From the NCBI RefSeq assembly GCF_030730925.1, contig NZ_JAVAMB010000003.1:1-64000 (forward strand): a stretch of 64,000 nt of DNA, in the 5' to 3' direction. Positions 24,165 through 33,124 of the stretch are shown here, one piece after another. The notes under the pieces are model-generated. The model was not told the origin of the DNA. It did not search any database and saw nothing but the letters and a program-made list of their open reading frames with translations. Positions within the stretch are counted from its first letter, which is position 1. Every line of letters begins with the position of its first letter. Both the position numbers and the translations under genes were made by a program. The stretch is from Flavobacterium sp. DG2-3 (GTDB taxonomy: Bacteria > Bacteroidota > Bacteroidia > Flavobacteriales > Flavobacteriaceae).

Positions 24165-25769
24165 ATGGACACTAATACAGTTTTCGCGCAATCGATTTCG
24201 TTAAAAGAGTTAGGAATTGAAAATGCAAAAGTTCGTTATCAACTATCTGCAGATGAATTACATGCGATTACTTTGCAGTCAGGACAAGGTGTTGAGAATT
24301 CTACTGGAGCTTTAGCAATTAATACAGGTGAATTTACAGGTCGTTCTCCACAAGATCGTTTTATCGTAAAAGACGATATTACTAAAGATCAAGTTTGGTG
24401 GGGAAATGTAAATATCCCGTTTGAACCAGAAGCTTTTGAAAAGCTTTATAATAAGGTAACAGCATTTTTATCAGACAAAGAAGTTTTTGTTCGTGATTCT
24501 TATGTGTGCTCTGATCCAAATTACAGATTGAATGTTCGTGTTGTAACAGAAACAGCTTGGTCAAATTTGTTTTGCTACAATATGTTCTTACGTCCAGAAG
24601 AGTCAGAATTGGCTAATTTTACTCCAGAATGGACAGTAGTTTGTGCTCCAAGTTTTATGGCAGATCCTGCTGTAGACGGAACAAGACAATCTAACTTTGC
24701 TATTTTAGATTTTACTAGAAAAATCGCTTTAATAGGAGGAACAGGTTATACAGGAGAAATGAAAAAAGGAATTTTTTCTGCCTTGAACTTTATTCTTCCA
24801 GTTTTCAAAAATACACTTCCAATGCACTGCAGCGCCAATGTTGGTGAAGCAGGAGATACAGCAATTTTCTTCGGATTATCTGGAACAGGAAAAACAACTT
24901 TATCTGCAGATCCAGAGCGTAAATTAATCGGAGATGATGAGCACGGATGGACAAATGAAAATACGGTTTTCAACTTTGAAGGCGGCTGTTATGCAAAAGT
25001 TATTAATTTAACTGAAGAAAATGAACCAGACATTTTTAGAGCTATCAAAAAAGGAGCGCTTTTAGAAAATGTGGTTTTTAAAGCAGGAACAAACGAAGTA
25101 GATTATGATGATGTTTCGATCACTCAAAATACTCGTGTAAGTTATCCAATAACGCATATTGATAATGTACAGCCAGGTTTGGTTGGACACAATCCTAAAA
25201 ATATATTTTTCTTAACGGCAGATTCTTTCGGAATTTTGCCTCCAATCTCAAAACTAACTCCAGGTCAGGCGGCTTACCACTTTATTTCTGGATATACGGC
25301 AAAAGTTGCGGGTACAGAAGCTGGTGTAACAGAGCCTCAGCCTAATTTCTCTGCATGTTTTGGAGCGCCATTCATGCCTTTGCACCCAACAAGATATGCT
25401 GAAATGTTAAGCAAAAAAATGAAAGATGCTGGCGTAAAAGTGTGGTTAATCAACACAGGATGGACTGGCGGAGCTTACGGAACAGGAAGCCGTATGAAAT
25501 TGAAATTTACACGTGCTATGATTACTGCTGCATTAAAAGGAGAATTGGATAATGTAGAATTTGTAGATCACAAAGTATTTGGAATTGCACAACCACACTC
25601 TTGTCCAAATGTTCCAGAAGAAATTCTAAATCCTAGAAATACTTGGGAAGACAAAGATTTATACGATAAAAAAGCGTTGGAATTAGCACATAAATTCAAA
25701 GCTAATTTCGCCAAATTTGAAGAGTTTGCCAATGCTGAAATTTTAGCTGGCGCACCGATTACAGAATAA
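24165..25769 (+). CDS. pckA: Phosphoenolpyruvate carboxykinase (ATP)
   Basis: 534 residues, full length. The kinase loop FGLSGTGKTTLSADPERKLI with following DDEHGW, the PCK signature region with MHCSANVG, and the substrate site TGRSPQDRFIVKD all match ATP-dependent PEPCK. It converts oxaloacetate and ATP to PEP and CO2, feeding gluconeogenesis; Bacteroidota also run it the other way. Single gene, with its own upstream control region and a strong terminator. Confidence 0.98.
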   Translation: MDTNTVFAQSISLKELGIENAKVRYQLSADELHAITLQSGQGVENSTGALAINTGEFTGRSPQDRFIVKDDITKDQVWWGNVNIPFEPEAFEKLYNKVTAFLSDKEVFVRDSYVCSDPNYRLNVRVVTETAWSNLFCYNMFLRPEESELANFTPEWTVVCAPSFMADPAVDGTRQSNFAILDFTRKIALIGGTGYTGEMKKGIFSALNFILPVFKNTLPMHCSANVGEAGDTAIFFGLSGTGKTTLSADPERKLIGDDEHGWTNENTVFNFEGGCYAKVINLTEENEPDIFRAIKKGALLENVVFKAGTNEVDYDDVSITQNTRVSYPITHIDNVQPGLVGHNPKNIFFLTADSFGILPPISKLTPGQAAYHFISGYTAKVAGTEAGVTEPQPNFSACFGAPFMPLHPTRYAEMLSKKMKDAGVKVWLINTGWTGGAYGTGSRMKLKFTRAMITAALKGELDNVEFVDHKVFGIAQPHSCPNVPEEILNPRNTWEDKDLYDKKALELAHKFKANFAKFEEFANAEILAGAPITE

Positions 25770-25792
25770 AAAAAGGAATTATTGATTCAAAT

Positions 25793-25822
25793 AAAAAAGC
25801 CATTCTAAAGAATGGCTTTTTT
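25793..25822 (+). terminator. Intrinsic terminator of pckA
   Basis: AAAAAAGCCATTC, loop TAAA, GAATGGCTTTTTT: a perfect hairpin with T-run 24 bp after the stop, active in both directions by symmetry. Confidence 0.92.
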
Positions 25823-25861
25823 AGTGGTCAGTGTTCAGTCTTTTAGTGTTCAGTCTCGAAC

Positions 25862-25928
25862 TGTCACCCTGAGCGAAGTCGAAGGGCGCTCCAATTGGAA
25901 CGGGGCTTCGACTCCGCTCAGCCTGACA
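25862..25928. repeat. Full-length TGAGCGgAGTCGAAG hairpin element
   Basis: Ends TGTCA/TGACA; inner arms TGAGCGAAGTCGAAG (25870-25884) and CTTCGACTCCGCTCA (25906-25920) pair with one mismatch around a loop with CCAATTGG. Single arms of this element occur in frame inside three coding sequences (34099, 36044, 46852). Confidence 0.85.
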
Positions 25929-25977
25929 TGCTTCTCTCAGTCAGACAATACTATTCGTCTGTCAGTATTAAAAATTT

Positions 25978-26077
25978 TACCGCAAAGAAACGTAAAGAAA
26001 AAAACGCAAAGGTTCGCAAAGTTTTGTTTAATAAACTTTGCGAACCTTTGCGTAAATCTTAGCGCTCTTTGCGGTAA
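25978..26077. repeat. CGCAAAG-type palindrome
   Basis: Opens TACCGCAAAGAAACG and closes CTCTTTGCGGTAA, with inner arms CGCAAAGGTTCGCAAAGTTT and the complement AAACTTTGCGAACCTTTGCG around a short loop. Same family as 14165-14700 and the outer parts of 31451-31613 and 52492-52630. With the hairpin at 25862 it fills the pckA-phytase gap. Confidence 0.8.
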
Positions 26078-26159
26078 ATAGCATCATTGAAACGCAGTTT
26101 TCAGTCACAGTTTAAAGGAAAGGACTGAAAACCTGCAATTTCAAATCAACACTGAATCT

Positions 26160-27218
26160 TTATTTCTTTGCTTCGTCTATGCGTTTTTGAATTAAATCCC
26201 AAGCGTAATAGTGGAAAGTCATACCGTTGCTCATAGCCACGAAAAGTCCGTTTTTGTAAGCTCCGCCAAGATTAACACTTGTTACATCTGCACCGTCACA
26301 CTCGATTGTAGAAGTTGGAACTTCAGCCAACAACGGGTGATTGTTTGGATTGCCTTTTACACCTTCTCTCGGGTATACCATAAAAGAATTTGCCTGCTGA
26401 TTCGATACTAAAATGTATCCAGTTGAATCTGTTTTTTTGTAAATCGCAATTCCTTCGTGATCTGCTTTAAAATCTTTTTGTCCGAAGAATGCTAATTCTT
26501 TATTATCGTTTAAAGCAGGATCTGCTTTGTATTTTCTAATTCCAACCTGCTCATCGCAATAGTACACAAAACCTAATTCGTTGTCAACCGCAATCGCTTC
26601 GATTTCTTTTTTACCGCTGTAAGTTCCAAATTTGCGAACTACTTTTGCTGAAGCGAATTTTCCGTTTCCAGAAAGTTCATACTGCCATAAATAACTTCCA
26701 GAAGGTCCAGTTTTTCTTCCTACAATAGCAAAAATCTTTCCGTCGCTTGGACGAGTGTACAAAGAAACTCCCATTGGATCGCGCTGTGCTTCTCCTTCAA
26801 AAACTGGAATTCCGCCGTTATCAATTGGTTGTAAATCAGGCAAACTAAAAATTCTGATTTTATTTTCTTCTCTTTCAGTTGTAACCGCTACGTCTACTTT
26901 TTTTCCATCAATAATCAATCCGTAAGCGATATCAACATTGTTTGGACGTTTTAAAGGAATTGATTTTTTAAGGATTTTTCCATTCAAATCAAAAGCATAC
27001 AAACCGCCGTCTGAATCTTTATCTGTTCCAACAATAATGCTTTTTGAAGGATCTGTCGGGTGAATCCAGATCGAAGGATCGTCTGTATCGTGTGGCAAAG
27101 CTTCTGTAACTGCTGTAGGTTTCAAAGCGTTTGGCTGAACTGCAGCTAGTTTGTCGTCTTTACAAGCGATAAATAAAACGCTTAAAAGTAAAAATGACAG
27201 TATAGATTTATTTTTCAT
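26160..27218 (-). CDS. Beta-propeller phytase (3-phytase), lipoprotein
   Basis: 352 residues. A signal with lipobox FIAC makes it a lipoprotein. The remainder has the markers of beta-propeller (BPP) phytases: DTDDPSIWIHPTDPSKSIIV, GTDKDSDGGLYAFDLNGK, RPNNVDIAYG, and later IEAIAVDNELGFVYYCDE with DHEGIAIY, acidic residues that bind calcium. It should release phosphate from inositol hexakisphosphate at the cell surface or periplasm. It lies 78 bp after a TonB receptor gene on the same strand, so the two are likely co-transcribed. Confidence 0.92.
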   Translation of the reverse strand: MKNKSILSFLLLSVLFIACKDDKLAAVQPNALKPTAVTEALPHDTDDPSIWIHPTDPSKSIIVGTDKDSDGGLYAFDLNGKILKKSIPLKRPNNVDIAYGLIIDGKKVDVAVTTEREENKIRIFSLPDLQPIDNGGIPVFEGEAQRDPMGVSLYTRPSDGKIFAIVGRKTGPSGSYLWQYELSGNGKFASAKVVRKFGTYSGKKEIEAIAVDNELGFVYYCDEQVGIRKYKADPALNDNKELAFFGQKDFKADHEGIAIYKKTDSTGYILVSNQQANSFMVYPREGVKGNPNNHPLLAEVPTSTIECDGADVTSVNLGGAYKNGLFVAMSNGMTFHYYAWDLIQKRIDEAKK

Positions 27219-27296
27219 TTTAATAATATATTTTAATGCAATTAGACAGAGCCTTAAAAACTCTGTCTAATGTAAGAATTTTAAAAAAATTATATT

Positions 27297-30107
27297 TTAT
27301 AAGTCTAATTTCAATCCAAGATTAAAACGAGCTTGGTAATATTCAGCCTGTTTTGTATGGTCAGCTACACCTTGATAGTAACGTAACGGCTGGTTTGTTA
27401 AGTTGTTAGCTTCAGCAAAAACACGTAATTGTTTTGTGATTTTATAAGAAGCATTTGCATCTAAGAAAAATTGTTTGTCATAATAGCTGTCTTTGTAAGA
27501 CTCAGAACCTAATTCGTCTAAGTAATCAGAGGTAAAGTTAGTCGAGATTCTAGCAGAGAAACGTTTGTTTTCCCAAGAAAGAGATCCATTAAACATGTGC
27601 GGAGTTGTACCTGGAAGACTAATGTCATTTCTTTCATTTCCGTCTTCATCGGCAATTCCTTTTGCTTTAGATTGCGTGTATGTATAGTTCAAATAGATAC
27701 CAAAACCTTTTAAGAATTTACCAGGCAAGAAATCTAACTGACGTTGGAAAGCAACTTCAAATCCGTAAACATCAACATTTTCTCCATTTCTTGATTGTAA
27801 GAATGACCAGTTTTCTCCCGCTGGAATTGGGTTTACTTGATTTGGGAAATCAGCAGCAAATTTTGCATCAGTATATTGATTGTCGCTGTAGTTGTAAATG
27901 AAATCATTTAATCTTTTGTAGAAAACTCCTCCAGAAATTAAACCAACAGATTTGAAATAGTTCTCTGCCATGAAATCATAATTGTATGAATACGTAGCTT
28001 TAAGATCTGGATTTCCAGCTGTAATTTCTTTATCTGCAGCAATATTGTTTACGTAAGGTGCTAAAGCATAATAATTTGGTCTTGCTAAAGCCGTTGTAGC
28101 AGCAGCTCTTAAAATTAAATCTTTTGTTGCATTGTATTGTAATGAGATACTTGGCAATAAATTAGTGTACGAGTTCGTGTTGTTGATTTTGCTCTCTAAT
28201 TCTTCTTCGTCAAGTACACGGTTTCCTGTATAATCGATATGCGTATTCTCAACACGGAAACCTAAAACCATAGAAAGTTTATCGTTAAAATCCTGATCCC
28301 ATCTTACATAAGCAGCAGAGATTCTTTCTTTTGCATTGTAGTTTACTGCTAAATATTCTGCTGGATCTGTTTCTTTTTCGAATAAAGAAGCATTGTTTAA
28401 ATCTAAACTTCCTAAGAAATTAGCAGATGCAAACGTTCCTGGCACATATTTACTTCCCGGATTAAAATCTCTTCCGTCATAATAACTTGTCGGAACTTGC
28501 GATAATAATTCCATATCGTCATTAATTGGAGTGTAAGAATAGAACATATTGTTTCTTTCTTTTTCTTTCAAACGAAGTCTAAGACCCGTTCTCAATCTTC
28601 CTTTTTCTCCAGCAATAACAGAGAAAGGGAAACGGATATTAACTTTTGCACCGAATTCGCTTTCGCTTGTTTCGTCTGTATTTTCAGTAACAGAGTCAAA
28701 TTCAAATTCGTCAACAGATTCTCCTACAGTTGTAATCAAAGGAAATCTGATATCAGATAAATCTTGAAACATTTCTAAACCTTTCTGACGGTATTCGATA
28801 TAACGCTCTTGCGGACGATACTCTCTTGCTTTTGCGTAGTTTGCAGACCAGTCTAAATCTAAAGTTGAGTTGATTAAGTGCTCTCCACGAATAGAGTAAT
28901 TTTGAACTCTTTGGTCTTCTAATCTTCTGTTTTTGTTTCTATTGTTGTCAACACCACCTTTAGTCTGACGTTTTACACGGCCTTCAAAACCTGTAATTTC
29001 TTCGCCATTGTAAATTGGTTCAATATCATCATAAGTGGTTCTGAAGCGGTTTTCTCTATCGTCTCTCCAGTTGTAAATAGCATTAGCAAAAATCGTATTG
29101 TTTTCGTTGAATTTATAATCAAAAGCCAAAGAAGCACTTCTACGAATACGCTGTACATCATATTTTCTAATTTCAGAAGCTTGCAGATAATCATTTCCGA
29201 ATTCATCTTTTACCCATTCGTTTTCGATATTATCAGAACCGTAATCTACATTGTTGTAAGATCCGCTGAAAACAACTCCTAATTTATCATTAGCAAATCG
29301 GTTACCGTATACTAAACCTGCAGTGTAAGAAGCATGGTCGCGAATTGGTAAATAACCTCCCGCAAGAGTTGCAGAAATTCTTTCTCCGTTTGGAGTTGCT
29401 CTAGTAATTAAGTTTACAGAACCTCCAATTGCATCTGCATCCATATCAGAGGTAAGGGTTTTGTTTACTTCGATTGTCGAAATCATATCAGATGGAATCA
29501 AGTCCATTTGAACGTTTCTATTATCTCCTTCCGCAGAAGGAATTCTATCACCATTTAAAGTTACAGAGTTTAAAGACGGAGCCAAACCTCTAATAATGAT
29601 ATTTCTAGCTTCACCTTGGTCATTCTGCATCGTGATACCAGGCACACGTTTTAAAGCGTCTCCCACGTTAGCATCTGGAAAACGTCCCATCTGATCTGAT
29701 GAAATAACGTTTCCAATGTTTTTATTGTTTTTTTGCTGGTTCAGTGCTTTTGCCTGACCTTTTACGATATCTCCAACAACAACTTCTTTCAGCTCATTTT
29801 CAGAAGCCTTAAGAGAAAAGTCAATTACGTTGTTTTTTCCTGCTTCTACTTTTATTTCTTGAGTTAAAGAAGTATAACCAATATATTTTACTTCAACTTT
29901 GTAAGTTCCTTCATTAATATTTAATAATTCAAAACGACCGTTGTAGTCAGAAACGGTATATTTTTTCTCGCCTACAATTTGAACCATAGCTCCAGGAAGA
30001 GGCAGTTTGTCGTCGGCATCTAATATCTTTCCAGATATAATGGCCTTCTGAGCAAATCCTGTAAAGGCGAATAAAAAGAATAAGGTTAGTAAATAGAATT
30101 TTTTCAT
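27297..30107 (-). CDS. TonB-dependent receptor paired with phytase
   Basis: 936 residues. Signal (FAFTGFAQ), then a carboxypeptidase-like regulatory domain (ISGKILDADDKLPLPGAMVQ) as in SusC-type receptors. A plug domain follows (VGDALKRVPGITMQNDQGEA, RGLAPSLNSVTLNGDRIPS), then a 22-strand barrel ending in LKLDL. No SusD-like gene follows; instead a phytase does. Similar receptor/phytase pairs are reported in other Gram-negative bacteria, and here the receptor may import phytate or its breakdown products. Substrate is inferred from the neighbour. Confidence 0.92.
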   Translation of the reverse strand: MKKFYLLTLFFLFAFTGFAQKAIISGKILDADDKLPLPGAMVQIVGEKKYTVSDYNGRFELLNINEGTYKVEVKYIGYTSLTQEIKVEAGKNNVIDFSLKASENELKEVVVGDIVKGQAKALNQQKNNKNIGNVISSDQMGRFPDANVGDALKRVPGITMQNDQGEARNIIIRGLAPSLNSVTLNGDRIPSAEGDNRNVQMDLIPSDMISTIEVNKTLTSDMDADAIGGSVNLITRATPNGERISATLAGGYLPIRDHASYTAGLVYGNRFANDKLGVVFSGSYNNVDYGSDNIENEWVKDEFGNDYLQASEIRKYDVQRIRRSASLAFDYKFNENNTIFANAIYNWRDDRENRFRTTYDDIEPIYNGEEITGFEGRVKRQTKGGVDNNRNKNRRLEDQRVQNYSIRGEHLINSTLDLDWSANYAKAREYRPQERYIEYRQKGLEMFQDLSDIRFPLITTVGESVDEFEFDSVTENTDETSESEFGAKVNIRFPFSVIAGEKGRLRTGLRLRLKEKERNNMFYSYTPINDDMELLSQVPTSYYDGRDFNPGSKYVPGTFASANFLGSLDLNNASLFEKETDPAEYLAVNYNAKERISAAYVRWDQDFNDKLSMVLGFRVENTHIDYTGNRVLDEEELESKINNTNSYTNLLPSISLQYNATKDLILRAAATTALARPNYYALAPYVNNIAADKEITAGNPDLKATYSYNYDFMAENYFKSVGLISGGVFYKRLNDFIYNYSDNQYTDAKFAADFPNQVNPIPAGENWSFLQSRNGENVDVYGFEVAFQRQLDFLPGKFLKGFGIYLNYTYTQSKAKGIADEDGNERNDISLPGTTPHMFNGSLSWENKRFSARISTNFTSDYLDELGSESYKDSYYDKQFFLDANASYKITKQLRVFAEANNLTNQPLRYYQGVADHTKQAEYYQARFNLGLKLDL

Positions 30108-30280
30108 TGTGTGTGTTTAGTTTGATTTCGGTTGCGAAGCTAAACCTCATGTATTAATAAAGCCTTCAAAAAAAATTAACATAGTGTTATGATTAGCCAC
30201 ATAATTTTAGATTTTAGTAATCTTTAAATAACATACGACCCATCAAATAATTGATTCACAAGTAAAAAGAAAATGATATT

Positions 30281-30313
30281 TTGATTGTAATTGAAAATTT
30301 GGCGTTAAATTTG
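30281..30313 (+). promoter_or_regulatory. Promoter (TTG, 18 or 22 bp, TAAATTTG)
   Basis: TAAATTTG at 30306-30313 with TTG at 30281-30283 (22 bp) or 30285-30287 (18 bp), both in the consensus range, 31 bp before the ATG of the DUF4407 gene. Confidence 0.75.
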
Positions 30314-30344
30314 CCGTATCATCATTAATCAAAAATCATCAATC

Positions 30345-31445
30345 ATGTTAAAACAATTTTTTATCCTATGTTCAGGAGTCGACCGAGACATCCTGAAAGA
30401 CTGCTCAGAAGGCGAGCAAACCAAATATGTTGGTATTGGCGCCACGGTTTTCTTTACAGCAGTTATGGCTTTTTTAGCCTGTGCTTATGCGCTTTTTACC
30501 GTTTTCGATTCTATTTATCCCGCTTTGATTTTTGGATTTGTATGGAGTTTATTGATTTTTAATCTAGACCGTTTTATCGTTTCGACTATTAAAAAAAGAG
30601 ATCGTTTTATGGATGAATTCCTGCAGGCGACTCCACGTATTGCTTTGGCTATTATTATTGCGATTGTAATTTCAAAACCTTTAGAAATTAAAATTTTCGA
30701 AAAAGAAATCAATACCGTTTTATTGAAGGAAAAAAATGAAATGGAATTGGCAAATAAGAAGCAAATCGGAACTTATTTCAAAACAGATTTAGATAAAAAC
30801 AAAGCTGAAATTGCGGCGCTAAAAGCGGATATAGTTAAGAAGGAAAAAGAAGTAAACGCTTTGTATTCTACTTATATTACAGAAGCTGAAGGAACTGCGG
30901 GAACTAAGAAACTAGGAAAAGGCCCAGTTTATAAAGAAAAACGCGAAAAACACGATGCAGCGCTTAAAGAATACGAAACATTAAAAACAACTAACGAAGC
31001 CAAAATCGCTGAAAAAGAAAAAGCGGGAAAACAATTGCAAGCTGACTTAGACAAGAAAGTTTCGCAGACACAGCCCATCATAGAAGGTTTCGACGGATTA
31101 ATGGCGCGTATCAATGCGTTGAATAAACTGCCTTGGCTTCCGTCTTTCTTCATTATGCTGTTGTTTCTGGCAATTGAAACTTCGCCGATTATAGCCAAAT
31201 TATTAGCGCCAAAAGGAGAATTCGATTTTAAACAAGAAGAAGCCGAAACCGCGATGAAAGCAACTTTAGCGCAAAACAAATATCAAAGAGATTTATTGGT
31301 TAAAACTAGTGCTGAAATGCACGATAGAGTTTATGCTGATATTGCAGAAGATAAAAGTCTGTACGATTTACAGCGAAAAAACGCAAAGGAATTGCTGGAA
31401 TTGCAGTCGCATAAGTTTGTAGAGAAGCAGAAAGCAACGCTTTAA
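30345..31445 (+). CDS. DUF4407 membrane protein
   Basis: 366 residues. Three membrane segments lie near 33-55, 60-78 and 92-110. A long charged coiled coil (about 115-240, with KNKAEIAALKADIVKKEKEV) follows, then a fourth segment (LPSFFIMLLFLAIETSPIIA) and a polar tail. This fits the DUF4407 family of unknown role. It begins 31 bp after a clear promoter and is monocistronic; a composite palindrome follows at once. Confidence 0.85.
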   Translation: MLKQFFILCSGVDRDILKDCSEGEQTKYVGIGATVFFTAVMAFLACAYALFTVFDSIYPALIFGFVWSLLIFNLDRFIVSTIKKRDRFMDEFLQATPRIALAIIIAIVISKPLEIKIFEKEINTVLLKEKNEMELANKKQIGTYFKTDLDKNKAEIAALKADIVKKEKEVNALYSTYITEAEGTAGTKKLGKGPVYKEKREKHDAALKEYETLKTTNEAKIAEKEKAGKQLQADLDKKVSQTQPIIEGFDGLMARINALNKLPWLPSFFIMLLFLAIETSPIIAKLLAPKGEFDFKQEEAETAMKATLAQNKYQRDLLVKTSAEMHDRVYADIAEDKSLYDLQRKNAKELLELQSHKFVEKQKATL

Positions 31446-31450
31446 AGGCT

Positions 31451-31613
31451 TAACCGCAAAGTTCGCAAGGATTTACGCAAAGTGCGCTATAATTTAAAAA
31501 TTTTAGCCACAGATTAAATGATTATTAGGATTATAAAAATCCTTTAAATCTATTAATCTGTGGCTATTTATTTTTGCGAACCTTGCGTAAGTCTTAGCGA
31601 CCTTTGCGGTTAG
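31451..31613. repeat. Nested repeat: CTGTGGC palindrome inside CGCAAAG palindrome
   Basis: The outer arms start TAACCGCAAAGTTCGCAAGG and end GCGACCTTTGCGGTTA. Inside, 31505-31565 is a separate palindrome AGCCACAGATTAAA...TTAATCTGTGGCT. Standalone copies of the inner unit are at 33606-33666 and 54333-54378. It fills the whole gap between two convergent genes. Confidence 0.8.
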
Positions 31614-31617
31614 ACTG

Positions 31618-32322
31618 TTACATGTAGCTTAAAATCTCTTTCTTATAAGCATCATATTCTCCTTGCATAATCAAACCATTATCAAGAAGCTTTTTATAAT
31701 TCTGCAATTTATCAAAAAGCTCTTCTTTAGATAATTCGCTTAATTTACGATCTCCTGTCGGAGCAGGTGCCTGAGGTGTAATTTGTTCGTAAGTTTCATA
31801 AACCGGGGCTGCAGGCAGAATTTCAGCAAAACTTGTTACTTCTTCTGTTTCTACTTCTTCAACTTCTTCAATTTCTGGTTCTGCTTCTTCCACAATTTCT
31901 TGAACTGGAACTGCAGTCTGAACAGGATTTTTCAATAAATCCAATTGCTCTTTAGCATAAGTATAAATTTTTCTAGCCTGAATTTTCGGGATATAATCAA
32001 TAGAAACCGCTAAATCAGTTTTAGTTCCAAAAGAAAATTCAGAACCTAAAATATTTTCCTTCACAAAAGTACTTGCAATATCATCCCAAGTATAATCTGT
32101 AAAATCCATAGAAAGACCTAAATTTTTAGGCTTGCAGATAATGATACGCTTGTTTGTTAATACAATACTATCTGGAAAAACAGTAATTGCAGGCTTTTTT
32201 TGCACTGCTATATATCCAACTTCTTCGCCTTTCATTAATAAATCGGTAAGTTTCGAAGTGATTTTTTCAATCGCTTTTGGATCTTGTTCTTCGTTTAAAA
32301 ACTTTTTAAATTGTTCTTTCAT
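31618..32322 (-). CDS. Protein with bacterial PH domain and SHOCT tail
   Basis: 234 residues. The first half reads as a PH-like domain (KPAITVFPDSIVLTNKRIII, then YTWDDIASTFVKENILGSEF and RKIYTYAKEQLDLL). A Glu-rich linker (140-175) leads to a SHOCT-type end (LSELSKEELFDKLQNYKKLL, DNGLIMQGEYDAYKKEILSY), a short domain thought to guide protein assembly. No membrane segment. Role unknown. Confidence 0.8.
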   Translation of the reverse strand: MKEQFKKFLNEEQDPKAIEKITSKLTDLLMKGEEVGYIAVQKKPAITVFPDSIVLTNKRIIICKPKNLGLSMDFTDYTWDDIASTFVKENILGSEFSFGTKTDLAVSIDYIPKIQARKIYTYAKEQLDLLKNPVQTAVPVQEIVEEAEPEIEEVEEVETEEVTSFAEILPAAPVYETYEQITPQAPAPTGDRKLSELSKEELFDKLQNYKKLLDNGLIMQGEYDAYKKEILSYM

Positions 32323-32365
32323 TTCTTATAAGGTTCTAAGTTTCTAAGCTGCTGAGCGGCTAAGT
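32323..32365. repeat. CTTAG leader repeat before PH-domain gene
   Basis: Read on the minus strand it gives CTTAGCCGCTCAGCAGCTTAG then AACTTAGAACCTTA just before the ATG at 32322, much like 16271-16325 before the BlaI-like gene. A -7-like TACATTTG lies on the minus strand at 32383-32390. Confidence 0.5.
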
Positions 32366-32394
32366 TTTTTTTACTGACGCTACAAATGTAATGC

Positions 32395-32766
32395 CTAATT
32401 TTTTAATTCGATAATTTCATTTTGAATTTTCTTCGTTAAGCTTTTGAAAACTAATTCGTAAGAATGGTCGATTAATTCTTTTACAAATTTATCAGGCAGA
32501 TTTCCGTTTAGAGCTACCGTATTCCAATGCACTTTACTCATATGAAAACCTGGTTTTATTTCGTCATATTCAGCTCTGAGTTCCTGCGCGCGGTCAGGAT
32601 CACATTTTAAATTGACCGATTGCTCGTTTTTTTCCCATTGTGAAAGTGAAGACAAAGCAAACATTTTTCCTCCCACTTTAAACACCAAAGTATCTTCATC
32701 AAAAGGAAAGTGTTCGCTGACACCTTTCTTTGAGAGACAATATTCGTAAAAAGTTTCTAAATTCAT
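32395..32766 (-). CDS. MmcQ/YjbR family protein
   Basis: 123 residues, single domain. Begins NLETFYEYCLSKKGVSEHFP with FPFDEDTLVFKVGGKMFAL, and has VNLKCDPDRAQELRAEY and MSKVHWNTVALNG, the standard MmcQ/YjbR (CyaY-like fold) pattern. The family has a DNA-binding-like double-wing shape but no firm function. Eight bp from the DUF4260 gene stop; likely an operon with the next two genes. Confidence 0.88.
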   Translation of the reverse strand: MNLETFYEYCLSKKGVSEHFPFDEDTLVFKVGGKMFALSSLSQWEKNEQSVNLKCDPDRAQELRAEYDEIKPGFHMSKVHWNTVALNGNLPDKFVKELIDHSYELVFKSLTKKIQNEIIELKN

Positions 32767-32773
32767 AATTTGT

Positions 32774-33124
32774 TTATTTACCGATTTCGCCTAGATGCGT
32801 GTATTTAAAACCTTTTTCATATTTAAGACCGTAACCAAAAATTCGATCCATTGCCGAATGTGAAAATAAAATAATTCCGGCTAACTGCATAATTTCGATA
32901 TTCAAATAACATCCTGCTGCATAAATTAAAAGAGCAATCCCTTTATGATGAAAGGCATTGTAGAAAAAAGCTCCAATTTTATTTCCGAAAAGATAACCTA
33001 ACATAGATAAATCAGGAGCTAAAATTAAAGCCAGAAACCACCACCATTCATAATTTAAGCGATTGAAAAGAAAGATTCCAAGAATAAATAGAGAGGCTTC
33101 TTCGAGTTTTAAAACTGTTTTCAT
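32774..33124 (-). CDS. DUF4260 membrane protein
   Basis: 116 residues with three to four hydrophobic segments. The pattern WWWFLALILAPDLSMLGYLF, KIGAFFYNAFHHKG and LFSHSAMDRIFGYGLKY is that of DUF4260. Its ATG overlaps the stop of the acetyltransferase gene by 4 bp. Role unknown. Confidence 0.85.
   Translation of the reverse strand: MKTVLKLEEASLFILGIFLFNRLNYEWWWFLALILAPDLSMLGYLFGNKIGAFFYNAFHHKGIALLIYAAGCYLNIEIMQLAGIILFSHSAMDRIFGYGLKYEKGFKYTHLGEIGK

Noticed and set aside
25812..26081. 89-codon open frame after pckA
   Set aside because: Begins in the pckA terminator and runs through two repeat elements.
27680..27901. Antisense open frames within the TonB receptor, and similar shadows in other large genes
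   Set aside because: They lie opposite or out of frame with strong coding regions and show no family features.
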